From positions 1 to 57,415 of the forward strand of contig CALQGY020000010.1 of NCBI GenBank assembly GCA_943330235.2: a stretch of DNA of 57,415 nt, read 5' to 3'. Below the pieces are notes generated by a model that was given only the letters and a program-made list of their open reading frames with translations, ran no database searches and was not told where the DNA came from. Origin of the DNA: Candidatus Kuenenia stuttgartensis (GTDB lineage Bacteria > Gemmatimonadota > Gemmatimonadetes > Gemmatimonadales > Gemmatimonadaceae). Of the stretch, positions 46,316 through 55,761 are shown piece after piece (position 1 is the first letter of the stretch; each line of letters opens with the position of its first letter). The position numbers and the translations under genes were made by a program.

Positions 46316-47172
46316 GACTCGCCTGGCGTGAAGTGCTGCTCGCGTTCCGGCGGTCGCCGGCGTTGGCCGTGCTCAGTGTCACCACGATCGCGTTTTCCCT
46401 CTTCGCCTTCGGTCTCTTCGGTCTGGTGGCGATCAACATTCAGTCCGCCCTGCGACAAATTGAGAATCGCGTGGAGATCCGCGCGTTCCTCGTTGACGGC
46501 GCCACCGAAGTGCAGGTGAACGAGTTGCTGGCTGCGGTGCAGCGACTGCCGCAGGTGGCCGACGTGGGGTACGTCAGCCCGGACTCCGCGTTGCAACGGG
46601 CGCGCGCCGAGCTCTCGGAGTTCAGCGACGTGATGGACGGGGCGTTGCTGCCGGGATCGGTGGAGCTGCGCCTCAAACCTGGCACGCGCGATCCGGAAAC
46701 AATGCAGCAGATCACCGGACGCCTGCAGACGTATCCGGTGGTCGAAGAAGTGCGCTACGGCCGCGAGTGGGTGGAGAAGTTGTATCGCGTGCGCACCGTC
46801 GTCGGCGTGGCGGGGACGGGGCTGGGGCTGGTCTTCGCGTTGGTCGCCGTGATCATCATTGGCGCGACCATCCGGATGGCCATTCTGGCGCGCACGCGCG
46901 AAATCGAGATCATGCGGCTCGTGGGTGCGACGAATGCCTTCGTGCGTCTGCCGTATCTGATTGACGGGACGCTCAAGGGGATTGCCGGCGGGCTCATCGC
47001 GCTGGCGCTCGCGTGGACTGCCAATCGGGTCGTGACGGAATCGTTCATGGCCACGGAGTTCTTCACCACCGAGCAGATGGCGCTTGGTATTGTGGCCGGT
47101 GCGGTGATTGGCCTGCTGGGCAGCTGGATCTCCGTGGGACGACACCTGCGACGCGTCTGGAACGAACCGTGA
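46312..47172 (+). CDS. ftsX: Cell division protein FtsX
   Basis: 286 residues. Four membrane helices: an N-terminal one (PALAVLSVTTIAFSLFAFGL), a large periplasmic loop of ~120 residues (VQVNELLAAVQRLPQVADVG), then VVGVAGTGLGLVFALVAVII, a coupling segment RMAILARTREIEIMRLVGAT, and two C-terminal helices. The LARTREIEIMRLVGATNAFV motif is the FtsX/MacB coupling helix. The periplasmic loop recruits the hydrolase activator encoded next. It shares a stop/start base with the envC-like gene (TGATG). Confidence 0.95.
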   Translation: MRLAWREVLLAFRRSPALAVLSVTTIAFSLFAFGLFGLVAINIQSALRQIENRVEIRAFLVDGATEVQVNELLAAVQRLPQVADVGYVSPDSALQRARAELSEFSDVMDGALLPGSVELRLKPGTRDPETMQQITGRLQTYPVVEEVRYGREWVEKLYRVRTVVGVAGTGLGLVFALVAVIIIGATIRMAILARTREIEIMRLVGATNAFVRLPYLIDGTLKGIAGGLIALALAWTANRVVTESFMATEFFTTEQMALGIVAGAVIGLLGSWISVGRHLRRVWNEP

Positions 47173-48401
47173 TGGGCGTGCGTGCGATCGGGCGGGCGGC
47201 CGGCCTGCTCGCGCTGGTCGTGATGTCGGCGATGGTGCCGCGCGCGCTGGCGGCGCAGGGGGCCGGTGGCGCCGCGGCCACCACGCCGGAGCAGCGTCTG
47301 CGTCAGCAGCAGGACGAACTCGACAAGCTCCGCCGCGAGCGCGCGGACCTTGAGGCCAAGATGGCGCAACTCCAGCGGAGCGCGCGGTCGCTGGCGGACG
47401 AGGTGAACAACATCGAGGCGCAGCGCAGCACGACGGCGCGTCTTGTGGCGGCGCTGGATCAGCAATTGACGACCATCACGCGCGAAGTCGAGACCGCGAG
47501 CGCGGGGCTGTCGCGCGCCGAGCAGGAGATCGTCAACAAGCGCAACGCGCTGCAACGCCGCATGGTGGACATCTACAAGCGCGGGCAGCTGTACGATGTG
47601 GAAGCGCTGCTGTCCGCGCAGTCGTTCGCCGCGCTGGTGGCGCGCTATAAGTATCTGCACGATCTCGCGCTGCATGACCGCACGTTGGTGCGACGCGTGG
47701 AAGCGTTGCGCAACAATATCGTCGCGCAGCGAGAACTCCTCGTGCGTCTGCAGGATGATGTCACGCGCAATCGCACCGAGAAGGAGCGCGAGGCGCGCCG
47801 CCTGGCGAGTCTGGAAGGCCAGCGTCAGCGCAACCTCACGCTGGTGCAGCGCAGTGCCACGCAGACGCGCGAGCGACTCACGCAGATTGCACGCGATGAA
47901 GCGCGCGTGGCCAGCGTGATCGCCAGCTTTGAAACGGCGCGACGGCGCGCCGAGATGTCCCCCAATGCGAAGCCCGCTGCGCCGTCCACCATTCGCACGT
48001 CCGATCTCGGGCGCCTCGACTGGCCGGTGGACGGGGACATTCTGTATCGCTTCGGGCGCGTGGTGAACCCGAACAACACCACCACGCGATGGAACGGATT
48101 AGGGATTGGTGCGAATGCCGGCACGCCGGTGCGCAGCATTGCGGCAGGCGAGGTGGTGCTGGCCGAGAACGTCGGCACGTACGGGCCCACCGTGATCGTG
48201 CAGCACGGCGGCGGTGACTACTCGGTGTACGGCTCGCTGGCGCGGATTGATGTGAAGAAGGGGCAAGAAGTGCAGAAGGGGCAGACGTTGGGAACGGTGG
48301 GGGCGGCGGACCCGGATCTTCCGCCGCATGTGCACTTGGAGATTCGCCCCAAGGGGCGCGCGGTCGACCCGCTGGAGTGGTTGCGGGCGCAGAAGCGCTA
48401 A
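47172..48401 (+). CDS. envC: EnvC-like murein hydrolase activator
   Basis: 409 residues with a signal peptide (LLALVVMSAMVPRALAAQG). Two coiled-coil regions follow (RQQQDELDKLRRERADLEAK; REARRLASLEGQRQRNLTLV). The C-terminal degenerate LytM domain (~300-405) starts at LDWPVDGDILYRFGRVVN and contains RWNGLGIGANAGTPVRSIAA, then VQHGGGDYSVYGSL. The HxxxD zinc motif of active LytM peptidases is absent (WNGLGIG), as in E. coli EnvC, though HVHLEIR is retained. EnvC does not cut; it is gated by FtsEX and activates amidases. The position directly after ftsEX supports this. Confidence 0.92.
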   Translation: MGVRAIGRAAGLLALVVMSAMVPRALAAQGAGGAAATTPEQRLRQQQDELDKLRRERADLEAKMAQLQRSARSLADEVNNIEAQRSTTARLVAALDQQLTTITREVETASAGLSRAEQEIVNKRNALQRRMVDIYKRGQLYDVEALLSAQSFAALVARYKYLHDLALHDRTLVRRVEALRNNIVAQRELLVRLQDDVTRNRTEKEREARRLASLEGQRQRNLTLVQRSATQTRERLTQIARDEARVASVIASFETARRRAEMSPNAKPAAPSTIRTSDLGRLDWPVDGDILYRFGRVVNPNNTTTRWNGLGIGANAGTPVRSIAAGEVVLAENVGTYGPTVIVQHGGGDYSVYGSLARIDVKKGQEVQKGQTLGTVGAADPDLPPHVHLEIRPKGRAVDPLEWLRAQKR

Positions 48402-48416
48402 CGCGCAGAAGCGCGA

Positions 48417-48442
48417 GCGCGCGGTCGCGCGGTCGCGCGGTC
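48417..48442. repeat. Short tandem repeat, 8-bp unit, about 3 copies
   Basis: GCGCGGTC is repeated three times in the 87-bp gap between the envC-like and endonuclease IV genes. No coding is involved. Confidence 0.7.
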
Positions 48443-48488
48443 GCGGGTGATCCACTGCAGACGCGCGGCGTTCCTCTTACTTTCCGTG

Positions 48489-49433
48489 ATGCCTGCCAAG
48501 AAAGCGCCTTCGACGCGCAAACCCGCGTCGCCCCCTGCCCCGCCACTCGACGCCCCGATTCTCGTGGACGCCGGTGACTGGTCCGCCGATCGCGGCCCGC
48601 TGGGCGCACACGTGTCCGTCGCCGGCGGCACGTGGGAATCCGCGGCGCGCGCGCGCGAGATCAGCGCGACCGCGTCGCAGATCTTCACCAAGCAGGCCAA
48701 CCGCTGGTTGGAGCGCGACATCGATGCCGTTGAGGCCGAGCGCTACCGCGCCGCGATGCGCGAGACGCAGGTGCGCTGGACGTGCGCACACGATTCGTAT
48801 CTCATCAATCTCGCGTCGCCCGACGACGCCTTGCGCGCGAAGTCGCAGGAGAGCTTCCGCGCCGAACTGCGACGGTGCTATGCGCTGGGGCTGGATGCGC
48901 TGGTGTCGCACCCCGGCAACTTCATGGACGATCGCGCCAGCGGGATTGCGCGCAACGCCGACGCGATCACCGAAGCGTTAGAGGCGGAGCCGGGCCCGAC
49001 GCGACTGCTCATGGAGCTGACCGCCGGTCAGGGCACGGTGCTGGGCTCGACGTTTGAGGAGATGGCGGACCTGCTGTCGCGCATTCCGGCCACACTGCAG
49101 CATCGGCTGGGCGTGTGCCTCGATACGGCGCACATCTGGGCGGCCGGCTACGATGTGGCACAGGATTACGACGGCGTGTGGGCGCGCTTCGGCGACACCG
49201 TGGGCTTTGCGCGACTGGGCTGCCTGCACCTCAATGATTCCAAGGCGAAGCTGGGATCGCACCTGGATCGCCACGAACTGATTGGCGAAGGCACGATCGG
49301 CAGCGAGGCGTTTGGCCGCATCATGCGCGACGAGCGGCTGACCGCGGTGCCCAAGATTCTCGAAACCCCGAAAGGCGATGCGCCCGCCGAAACCGACGGG
49401 CGCATGCTCAAGCTGCTGCGGAGTCTCGCGTGA
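48489..49433 (+). CDS. nfo: Deoxyribonuclease IV (endonuclease IV)
   Basis: 314 residues from ATG 48489 with a ~35-residue Lys/Pro-rich N-terminal extension beyond the ~280-residue family norm. It cleaves at apurinic/apyrimidinic sites in base-excision repair with three zinc ions. Seen: LGAHVSVAGG, CAHDSYLINLASPD, DALVSHPGNFMDD, LLMELTAGQGTVLGSTFEEM, CLDTAHIWAAGYD, LHLNDSKAKLGSHLDRHELI and ILETPKGDA, supplying the His, Asp and Glu zinc ligands. It is downstream of the FtsEX-EnvC group, after an 87-bp gap, and may have its own promoter. Confidence 0.96.
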   Translation: MPAKKAPSTRKPASPPAPPLDAPILVDAGDWSADRGPLGAHVSVAGGTWESAARAREISATASQIFTKQANRWLERDIDAVEAERYRAAMRETQVRWTCAHDSYLINLASPDDALRAKSQESFRAELRRCYALGLDALVSHPGNFMDDRASGIARNADAITEALEAEPGPTRLLMELTAGQGTVLGSTFEEMADLLSRIPATLQHRLGVCLDTAHIWAAGYDVAQDYDGVWARFGDTVGFARLGCLHLNDSKAKLGSHLDRHELIGEGTIGSEAFGRIMRDERLTAVPKILETPKGDAPAETDGRMLKLLRSLA

Positions 49434-49443
49434 GTGCGCGCGG

Positions 49444-51777
49444 CTAGAACAGCAGCTTATACACCACGCTGAGGTTGCGGCCCGGGTTGTAGGCGAACCG
49501 CTTGATCCGACTGGTGGCATCGCGGTACTGCGCGTCCAGCAGGTTGTCCGCGCGAAACGTGAGTGAATGCACGGTGCTGCCCGCCGCGGAGAAGAGCCAC
49601 ACGACGTTCACGTTCAGCAGCGTGTAGGCGGTGGTCGGAATATCCAGGGCATCGCCGCTGACGTGAGTCTGCGCGAAGACGCGCCGTGCATCGCCGCCCG
49701 CCGACCAGCGTCCGTTGTCGAAGCGCAACGAGGCGCCAACACGGCCAGCCGGAATGTACGGCAGGTTCTCGGATCCATCCCGCAGCGTCGCCCGCGTGAA
49801 GTCCCCCATCACCCCCGCCACGAGATGATGCGGCAGCTGCGTCTCGACCTGCCCTTCGAGGCCATACAGGGCGGCGTCGTCCTGCCGGTAGTTCACCAGC
49901 GGCACCGCGGTGCCGTCCACGTCCTCTGCGCCGACGGCAACGGGACGAATGTACTGATCGATGCGGTTGTAGTACGCGTTGAGCTGCGCGAAGGTGCGTC
50001 GTGTTTGCGCGCGCAGGCCGGTCTCAAGCCCGAGGCTTTTCTCCGGAGTGAGCGCCGTATTCCCGACGTCAAAGGTTCCCGCCGCCGCGTGGAATCCGTT
50101 CGCGAACAGCTCCTCGACCGTTGGGGCACGGAATCCGCGCGACGCATTCGCGGTCACCGAGACATCCCGCGCCACCGGCACACTGAGCCCCACGGAGCCG
50201 GCCAGATTGTTGTAGGCGCGCGACTGCGCGCGGCCAAAGCGCGCGAGCTCCTCTGACGACTCGGGTCGCGTGCTGAGCGAGAAGCGATCGAAGCGCGCCC
50301 CGAGTTGCAGGCGCGCGGTCTGGTCTTCCGCACGGCCGGACGACAGCGCGATTTCCTGAAACGCAAACACGGCGACGTTGTTGTTGTCCGAACCGGGCGT
50401 GAAGGCCTCGTCACCCGTAGGCGTGTACTGACGCAACAGCCCCTGCGCGCCGATGGCTCCGGTCGCCGATCCCACTTGGGTACGGGCGGAGAGGTTGGCG
50501 GTCTGCGTGTTCAGCGCGAACCGCGTCCCGACGTCGCCGCTGGGCTCGATTTCGCTGTGCCGATACCACTGCGCGGTGCCGTCCACTTTGATCGTGCTGA
50601 CGGGTAGATAGTGTGTCCCGACAGTCGACTGCAGTTGCAGCATGCGACGGTTGCCATCCAAGCGCACGGCCTCCTCGTCCTCGGCGTGCGGCAGCCCATA
50701 CGCAAAGTCCATTTGCCGGTAGACCACCCCCACCGAGGCGTGGTCACTCACAAACCCTCCGCCCAGCGTGGCGTTGTTGGTGTTGCCGTGGGTGTTGTCC
50801 TGAATCGCCCCGCCACCGACGCGCATGTCCTTGAACTGGCGCACGCCGCCCCGCGCCGTGACCGCAAACTGACGCCCCAGCGGTAGTGTCAGCCCCATGG
50901 CGCCTACGCCACCCGGCGTGACCGACTCGCCCTGCCCCAGCAGATAGCCGGATGCGCGCCGCGGAATACTCGTGGGGATGTCGCTGGAGATGACGTTGAC
51001 CACCCCGCCCAACGCGTTGTTGCCGTAGAGCAAAGACGCAGGGCCGCGGATGACTTCGATGCGCTCGGCGCTGCTGGGATCCACCGCGTTCAGATGATCG
51101 GCGGCCGCCGAGGACAGGTCGCCGGCACGGTCGCCGTCCTGGAGCACGAGCACGCGCTCCCCCGTGAGTCCACGAATGACCGGCGCACTGGCCATCGGCC
51201 CGTTGAAGCGGGTGGACATCCCCGGCTCTCCCGAGAGCGTTTGGCCAATGGAGGAGCTGAGGGAGCGCTGCAGCTCCTTCCCCGACAGCTGCACCGTGGC
51301 CTGTGTCACGTTGAGCGGATCGGACCCATTGGGGGTCGCCGTGACATTGACACTGGAAAGACGGACGGTCGCGACGCGCATGACGATCGTGATCCGCACC
51401 ATCGGGCCGTCGTCCGGCACCGTGAACACCTCGTGCTCGGCGACGTACCCGATGCGCACCAGATTCAGATGATACGTCCCCGCGGGCAGACCACGCACGA
51501 TGAACTCGCCCTTCTCGTCGGTGGTGGCGACGCGATTGACGCCGCTGACCACGACTTGGACGTTACTGAGCGGATGTCCGGCGCTATCGCGCACCACACC
51601 GGATACGGCGCCTTCACGCGTAATGGCGCCCGGCGCAATGGCGCCCAGCGCCCTAGCGCGACTGGGCACGGGGGACGGGGTCGGCTCGGTAGCGCGCCCG
51701 GTCGCTGGGGCCGCGATGACGAAACCGACAGACAGCACACGCAGCGCCTTGCACAGGCGCGCGATACGTGACGGCAT
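49444..51777 (-). CDS. TonB-dependent outer-membrane receptor, ZnuD-like
   Basis: 777 residues from ATG 51777 with GGAG 8 bases upstream. A signal peptide is followed by a carboxypeptidase-regulatory-like domain (SGVVRDSAGHPLSNVQVVVS, GEFIVRGLPAGTYHLNLV). The plug is typical (SSIGQTLSGEPGMSTRFNGP, APVIRGLTGERVLVLQDGDR, ERIEVIRGPASLLYGNNALG), then a beta-barrel ending in YNPGRNLSVVYKLLF with terminal Phe. In the barrel, FAYGLPHAEDEEAVRLDGN resembles the acidic/His loop after YGLP in the zinc receptor ZnuD (by eye). The adjacent Cys/His-rich protein also suggests metal uptake. Confidence 0.88.
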   Translation of the reverse strand: MPSRIARLCKALRVLSVGFVIAAPATGRATEPTPSPVPSRARALGAIAPGAITREGAVSGVVRDSAGHPLSNVQVVVSGVNRVATTDEKGEFIVRGLPAGTYHLNLVRIGYVAEHEVFTVPDDGPMVRITIVMRVATVRLSSVNVTATPNGSDPLNVTQATVQLSGKELQRSLSSSIGQTLSGEPGMSTRFNGPMASAPVIRGLTGERVLVLQDGDRAGDLSSAAADHLNAVDPSSAERIEVIRGPASLLYGNNALGGVVNVISSDIPTSIPRRASGYLLGQGESVTPGGVGAMGLTLPLGRQFAVTARGGVRQFKDMRVGGGAIQDNTHGNTNNATLGGGFVSDHASVGVVYRQMDFAYGLPHAEDEEAVRLDGNRRMLQLQSTVGTHYLPVSTIKVDGTAQWYRHSEIEPSGDVGTRFALNTQTANLSARTQVGSATGAIGAQGLLRQYTPTGDEAFTPGSDNNNVAVFAFQEIALSSGRAEDQTARLQLGARFDRFSLSTRPESSEELARFGRAQSRAYNNLAGSVGLSVPVARDVSVTANASRGFRAPTVEELFANGFHAAAGTFDVGNTALTPEKSLGLETGLRAQTRRTFAQLNAYYNRIDQYIRPVAVGAEDVDGTAVPLVNYRQDDAALYGLEGQVETQLPHHLVAGVMGDFTRATLRDGSENLPYIPAGRVGASLRFDNGRWSAGGDARRVFAQTHVSGDALDIPTTAYTLLNVNVVWLFSAAGSTVHSLTFRADNLLDAQYRDATSRIKRFAYNPGRNLSVVYKLLF

Positions 51778-51869
51778 GTTGGAGCTCCGCAGAGAGAGAG
51801 TGGGCGCGCGCACGTCGTGCGCCGCGATGGGTACCGGGATGCGTCCGGCAATCCGCGGTACGGACGGAC

Positions 51870-52217
51870 TCAGCTCTCTGATGCGGGGGGTGCGCGTGGT
51901 GTCGACGGCGATGCCCCGACGCGTTGAACGGCGTGCGCACGCTCGGATCTGACGGGGCGCCACACATGGCAGTCGCGCAGCGGCTCGACTTGCGATGGCG
52001 CTTCCCCGGTGGGCGCGGTCGCCACCGAACAGAGCAAGCAGTGATGGTTGTGCACCACCACACACGTCGACGTCGACTCCGACTCGAGGTGCACATAGGC
52101 TTCCCGACGGTCCATGCGCCATGCGTCCGCGATCGCCGCCACCGAGGGCGCGACGAGCTGAAAGACCGCAAGGAGGACCAGAATCCGCGACCAATACGGA
52201 CGTCGAGCGAAGCGCAC
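51870..52217 (-). CDS. Small exported Cys/His-rich protein
   Basis: About 115 residues from GTG 52217; a longer TTG start exists at 52271. A membrane or signal helix SRILVLLAVFQLVAPSVAAI is followed by DAWRMDRREAYVHLESESTS and the metal-site-like CVVVHNHHCLLCSVA, then a Pro/Ala/Ser tail. Three Cys and three His within 15 residues could bind zinc or copper, or mark a redox site. It lies upstream of the TonB receptor in the same direction, 93 bp away, so a periplasmic metal-handling partner is plausible. The family is not recognised. Confidence 0.6.
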   Translation of the reverse strand: MRFARRPYWSRILVLLAVFQLVAPSVAAIADAWRMDRREAYVHLESESTSTCVVVHNHHCLLCSVATAPTGEAPSQVEPLRDCHVWRPVRSERAHAVQRVGASPSTPRAPPASES

Positions 52218-52392
52218 GGGGGACACGAGGAGGGAGAGGACCACGCCGCAGCGACCAGCGGCGCTGCACAATGGCTGCCGAATCGTTCACGACAAGAGTA
52301 ACGTCCACCAGCGACTCGGGCGAGCCGACCTGCCCCACCTCATTCTCCTGGAGCCTCTCCTGCGCGCACGTGTCCGGTGCCTCTCCTTCCTC

Positions 52393-53034
52393 GTGTCTGC
52401 CGTGGTGTGTTCCGGCGTCCAGGCCGAGGCGCAAGATCGACGCGCCTCACATGATGATCGCTGGCACATAAGCGGTGAAGCCGGTGCCGCCCTCGGTGGC
52501 ACCTGGCTGGCCAGCGAGAGCGCGCCAACCGTGTCCTCGACGACCGGCGCCATGCTCTCGCTGACCGCGTCGCGCGAGACGCACCTCGGCGTGCGAGCGG
52601 GCGTCGCCGTGCGCGTCGCCAGTCAGCCGCTGACGCTGCGCGAAGCCGACGTTCAATGGGATGGCGGCACGCTGAGCGACGCCGAGCTCCTGGGGACGGT
52701 CGCGGTGGCACTGCGCCGCGGCCGGAGGATCCGCAGCGACCTCGAAGCCGGCGCCGGGTTAGTCGCGCTCTCCGGGGCGCGCACGCTCCTCCCGTTCGCG
52801 ACCGCGTCGCGCATCGCCACGGTCGGTGAAGCGGGGATCTCGCTCCGACGCGGCTCAGGTCTCGATGCCGTGGCCCGGCAATCGGCATTCGATCTGCGCT
52901 CGCTGGCCCTCTTCGCGCGCTACAGCGTGATGCGCCTCGATCCGGGTATCGACGCGTCGGCGGTCGTTGGGGACACGCCGGGTACCACGGGTTGGGTTGG
53001 ACGCATCGCCATTGGCCTGCGGGTGCTGAAATGA
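52393..53034 (+). CDS. Outer-membrane beta-barrel-like protein
   Basis: 213 residues from GTG 52393. The open frame continues ~40 codons upstream with a basic-hydrophobic stretch (LLRARVRCLSFLVSAVVCSG) that completes a signal peptide, but no ATG, GTG or TTG exists there, so the true start may be an atypical CTG. The mature part is strand-rich, with alternating hydrophobic residues (TGAMLSLTASRETHLGVRAG, LLGTVAVALRRGRRIRSDLE, AGAGLVALSG) and the end TGWVGRIAIGLRVL. It resembles small outer-membrane barrels by pattern only. Its stop overlaps the metalloprotease ATG by 4 bp. Confidence 0.55.
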   Translation: MSAVVCSGVQAEAQDRRASHDDRWHISGEAGAALGGTWLASESAPTVSSTTGAMLSLTASRETHLGVRAGVAVRVASQPLTLREADVQWDGGTLSDAELLGTVAVALRRGRRIRSDLEAGAGLVALSGARTLLPFATASRIATVGEAGISLRRGSGLDAVARQSAFDLRSLALFARYSVMRLDPGIDASAVVGDTPGTTGWVGRIAIGLRVLK

Positions 53035-53798
53035 GGCCGGCCGCCATGCGCTCGCGTCACTCCTCGCTGCGCGCCTCGCGACCCGCCTCGCGACCCGCCT
53101 CGCGACCCGCCGCGTACACCGGTGCGCTGATCGGTGCGCTGCGCCGAGCGGTGTGCGGTGTGGCGGGGGCGACCCTCGTGCTGGCCGCCTGCGAGGCGCC
53201 CGCAATCACGCGACCGGCCGCCGCGTACAACCCCACCACCCTGACCGGCGGGCTGCTGTACCGTTGGCGCAGCGGCACGACGGTGCACGTCTGGACGGTC
53301 ACCGAAAGCGGCGCCCCGATGGATCTCGCGCTTGCCGTCCGCCAGGCCATCACCCAGTGGAACGGTGTCCGTCAATTCGCTGAGTTCACGTTGGTGCCCG
53401 CCGCGACCATCGGCGAGGCCGATATCGTGGTGTATGACCGCGCCAGCGCCGCGCCGGTGCTGGCCGGCAGCTGCCCCTTCGACGCGCGCAGCGCGGCCGG
53501 CTACACGTACTTCTGTCCGGGGAGCGGTGTCCCCCAGCGCGCGCAGCCGCTCTCACTCGCCGCGGGTGGCACGTCCGCGGCACGCGTCGTCATCCGGGTT
53601 GATCGCGGCCGCGTGGATGCGCAGCGCGCGTACAACGCCATCGTCGCCCACGAATTCGGGCATGCGCTGGGCATCGGCGCGCACAGCGACCATGCCGACG
53701 ACCTGATGTTCGGTCTGCCCACCGCGGAGCGACCCACCGCACGGGACGCCGCCACCCTCCGATTCCTCCTCGGTCAACCGGCGGGGCTGACGCTCTAA
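53031..53798 (+). CDS. Matrixin-type zinc metalloprotease lipoprotein
   Basis: 255 residues from ATG 53031. The N-terminus has an Arg/Pro/Ala/Ser repeat, then a hydrophobic lipoprotein signal ending TLVLAACEAP. The catalytic domain shows VVYDRASAAPVLAG, then the extended zinc motif AIVAHEFGHALGIGAHSDHA (HExxHxxGxxxH with Glu as base) and a likely Met-turn DDLMFGLP. This is the metzincin/matrixin pattern, with a short substrate-binding region. It should act as a membrane-anchored protease in the periplasm or on the surface. It is translationally coupled to the upstream barrel-like protein, a possible partner or substrate. Confidence 0.85.
   Translation: MRPAAMRSRHSSLRASRPASRPASRPAAYTGALIGALRRAVCGVAGATLVLAACEAPAITRPAAAYNPTTLTGGLLYRWRSGTTVHVWTVTESGAPMDLALAVRQAITQWNGVRQFAEFTLVPAATIGEADIVVYDRASAAPVLAGSCPFDARSAAGYTYFCPGSGVPQRAQPLSLAAGGTSAARVVIRVDRGRVDAQRAYNAIVAHEFGHALGIGAHSDHADDLMFGLPTAERPTARDAATLRFLLGQPAGLTL
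53073..53108 (+). repeat. 12-bp tandem repeat, 3 perfect copies
   Basis: Three perfect GCCTCGCGACCC units encode a repeated Arg-Pro-Ala-Ser stretch before the lipoprotein signal of the metalloprotease. Frame is preserved. Confidence 0.9.
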
Positions 53799-54058
53799 CG
53801 GCCGCTCAGACGACGGGCAGACCTCCGCAACCGCTTGAACCTCGGGCAGTTATGCGTCATGTTCCTTCTCCCGCCGTCTCGGTTGCCGAAGGGCTGCCGA
53901 GACGTCCTACAGAAAACCGTCCGTCCGAAGGTCCGCACATTTTCCGCTGAACGCTTCGTCGCGCATGACACAATGGTCCTGCGTCGGCCGAAGCGTTCTC
54001 GTTCATTTCGGAGGCGACAGTCAACGCCTCCGTTGTCCTTTGCAAGAGGGTCGCAGTC

Positions 54059-55681
<1,623 letters not shown>

Positions 55682-55707
55682 GTTCGACGAGTCGTCTCGG
55701 GGATGCG

Positions 55708-55743
55708 AAACGGGGGGCATGGACGAGTCCATGCCCCCCGTTT
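55708..55743. terminator. Strong bidirectional terminator
   Basis: A perfect 16-bp stem (AAACGGGGGGCATGGA with its complement) closes a 4-base loop between pckA and the convergent last gene. A-run and T-run flank the stem on both sides, so it can terminate transcription in both directions. Confidence 0.9.
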
Positions 55744-55761
55744 GTTATCGACGCCCCCTCA

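Noticed and set aside
51778-52434. In-frame upstream extension of the TonB receptor frame
   Set aside because: It would place more than 200 Arg/Ser-rich residues before a good signal peptide and its ribosome site; the start at 51777 is much better.
53799-54058. Possible small genes or a regulatory RNA upstream of pckA
   Set aside because: Open frames there are antisense or codon-atypical, and no clear hairpin or riboswitch core is visible.
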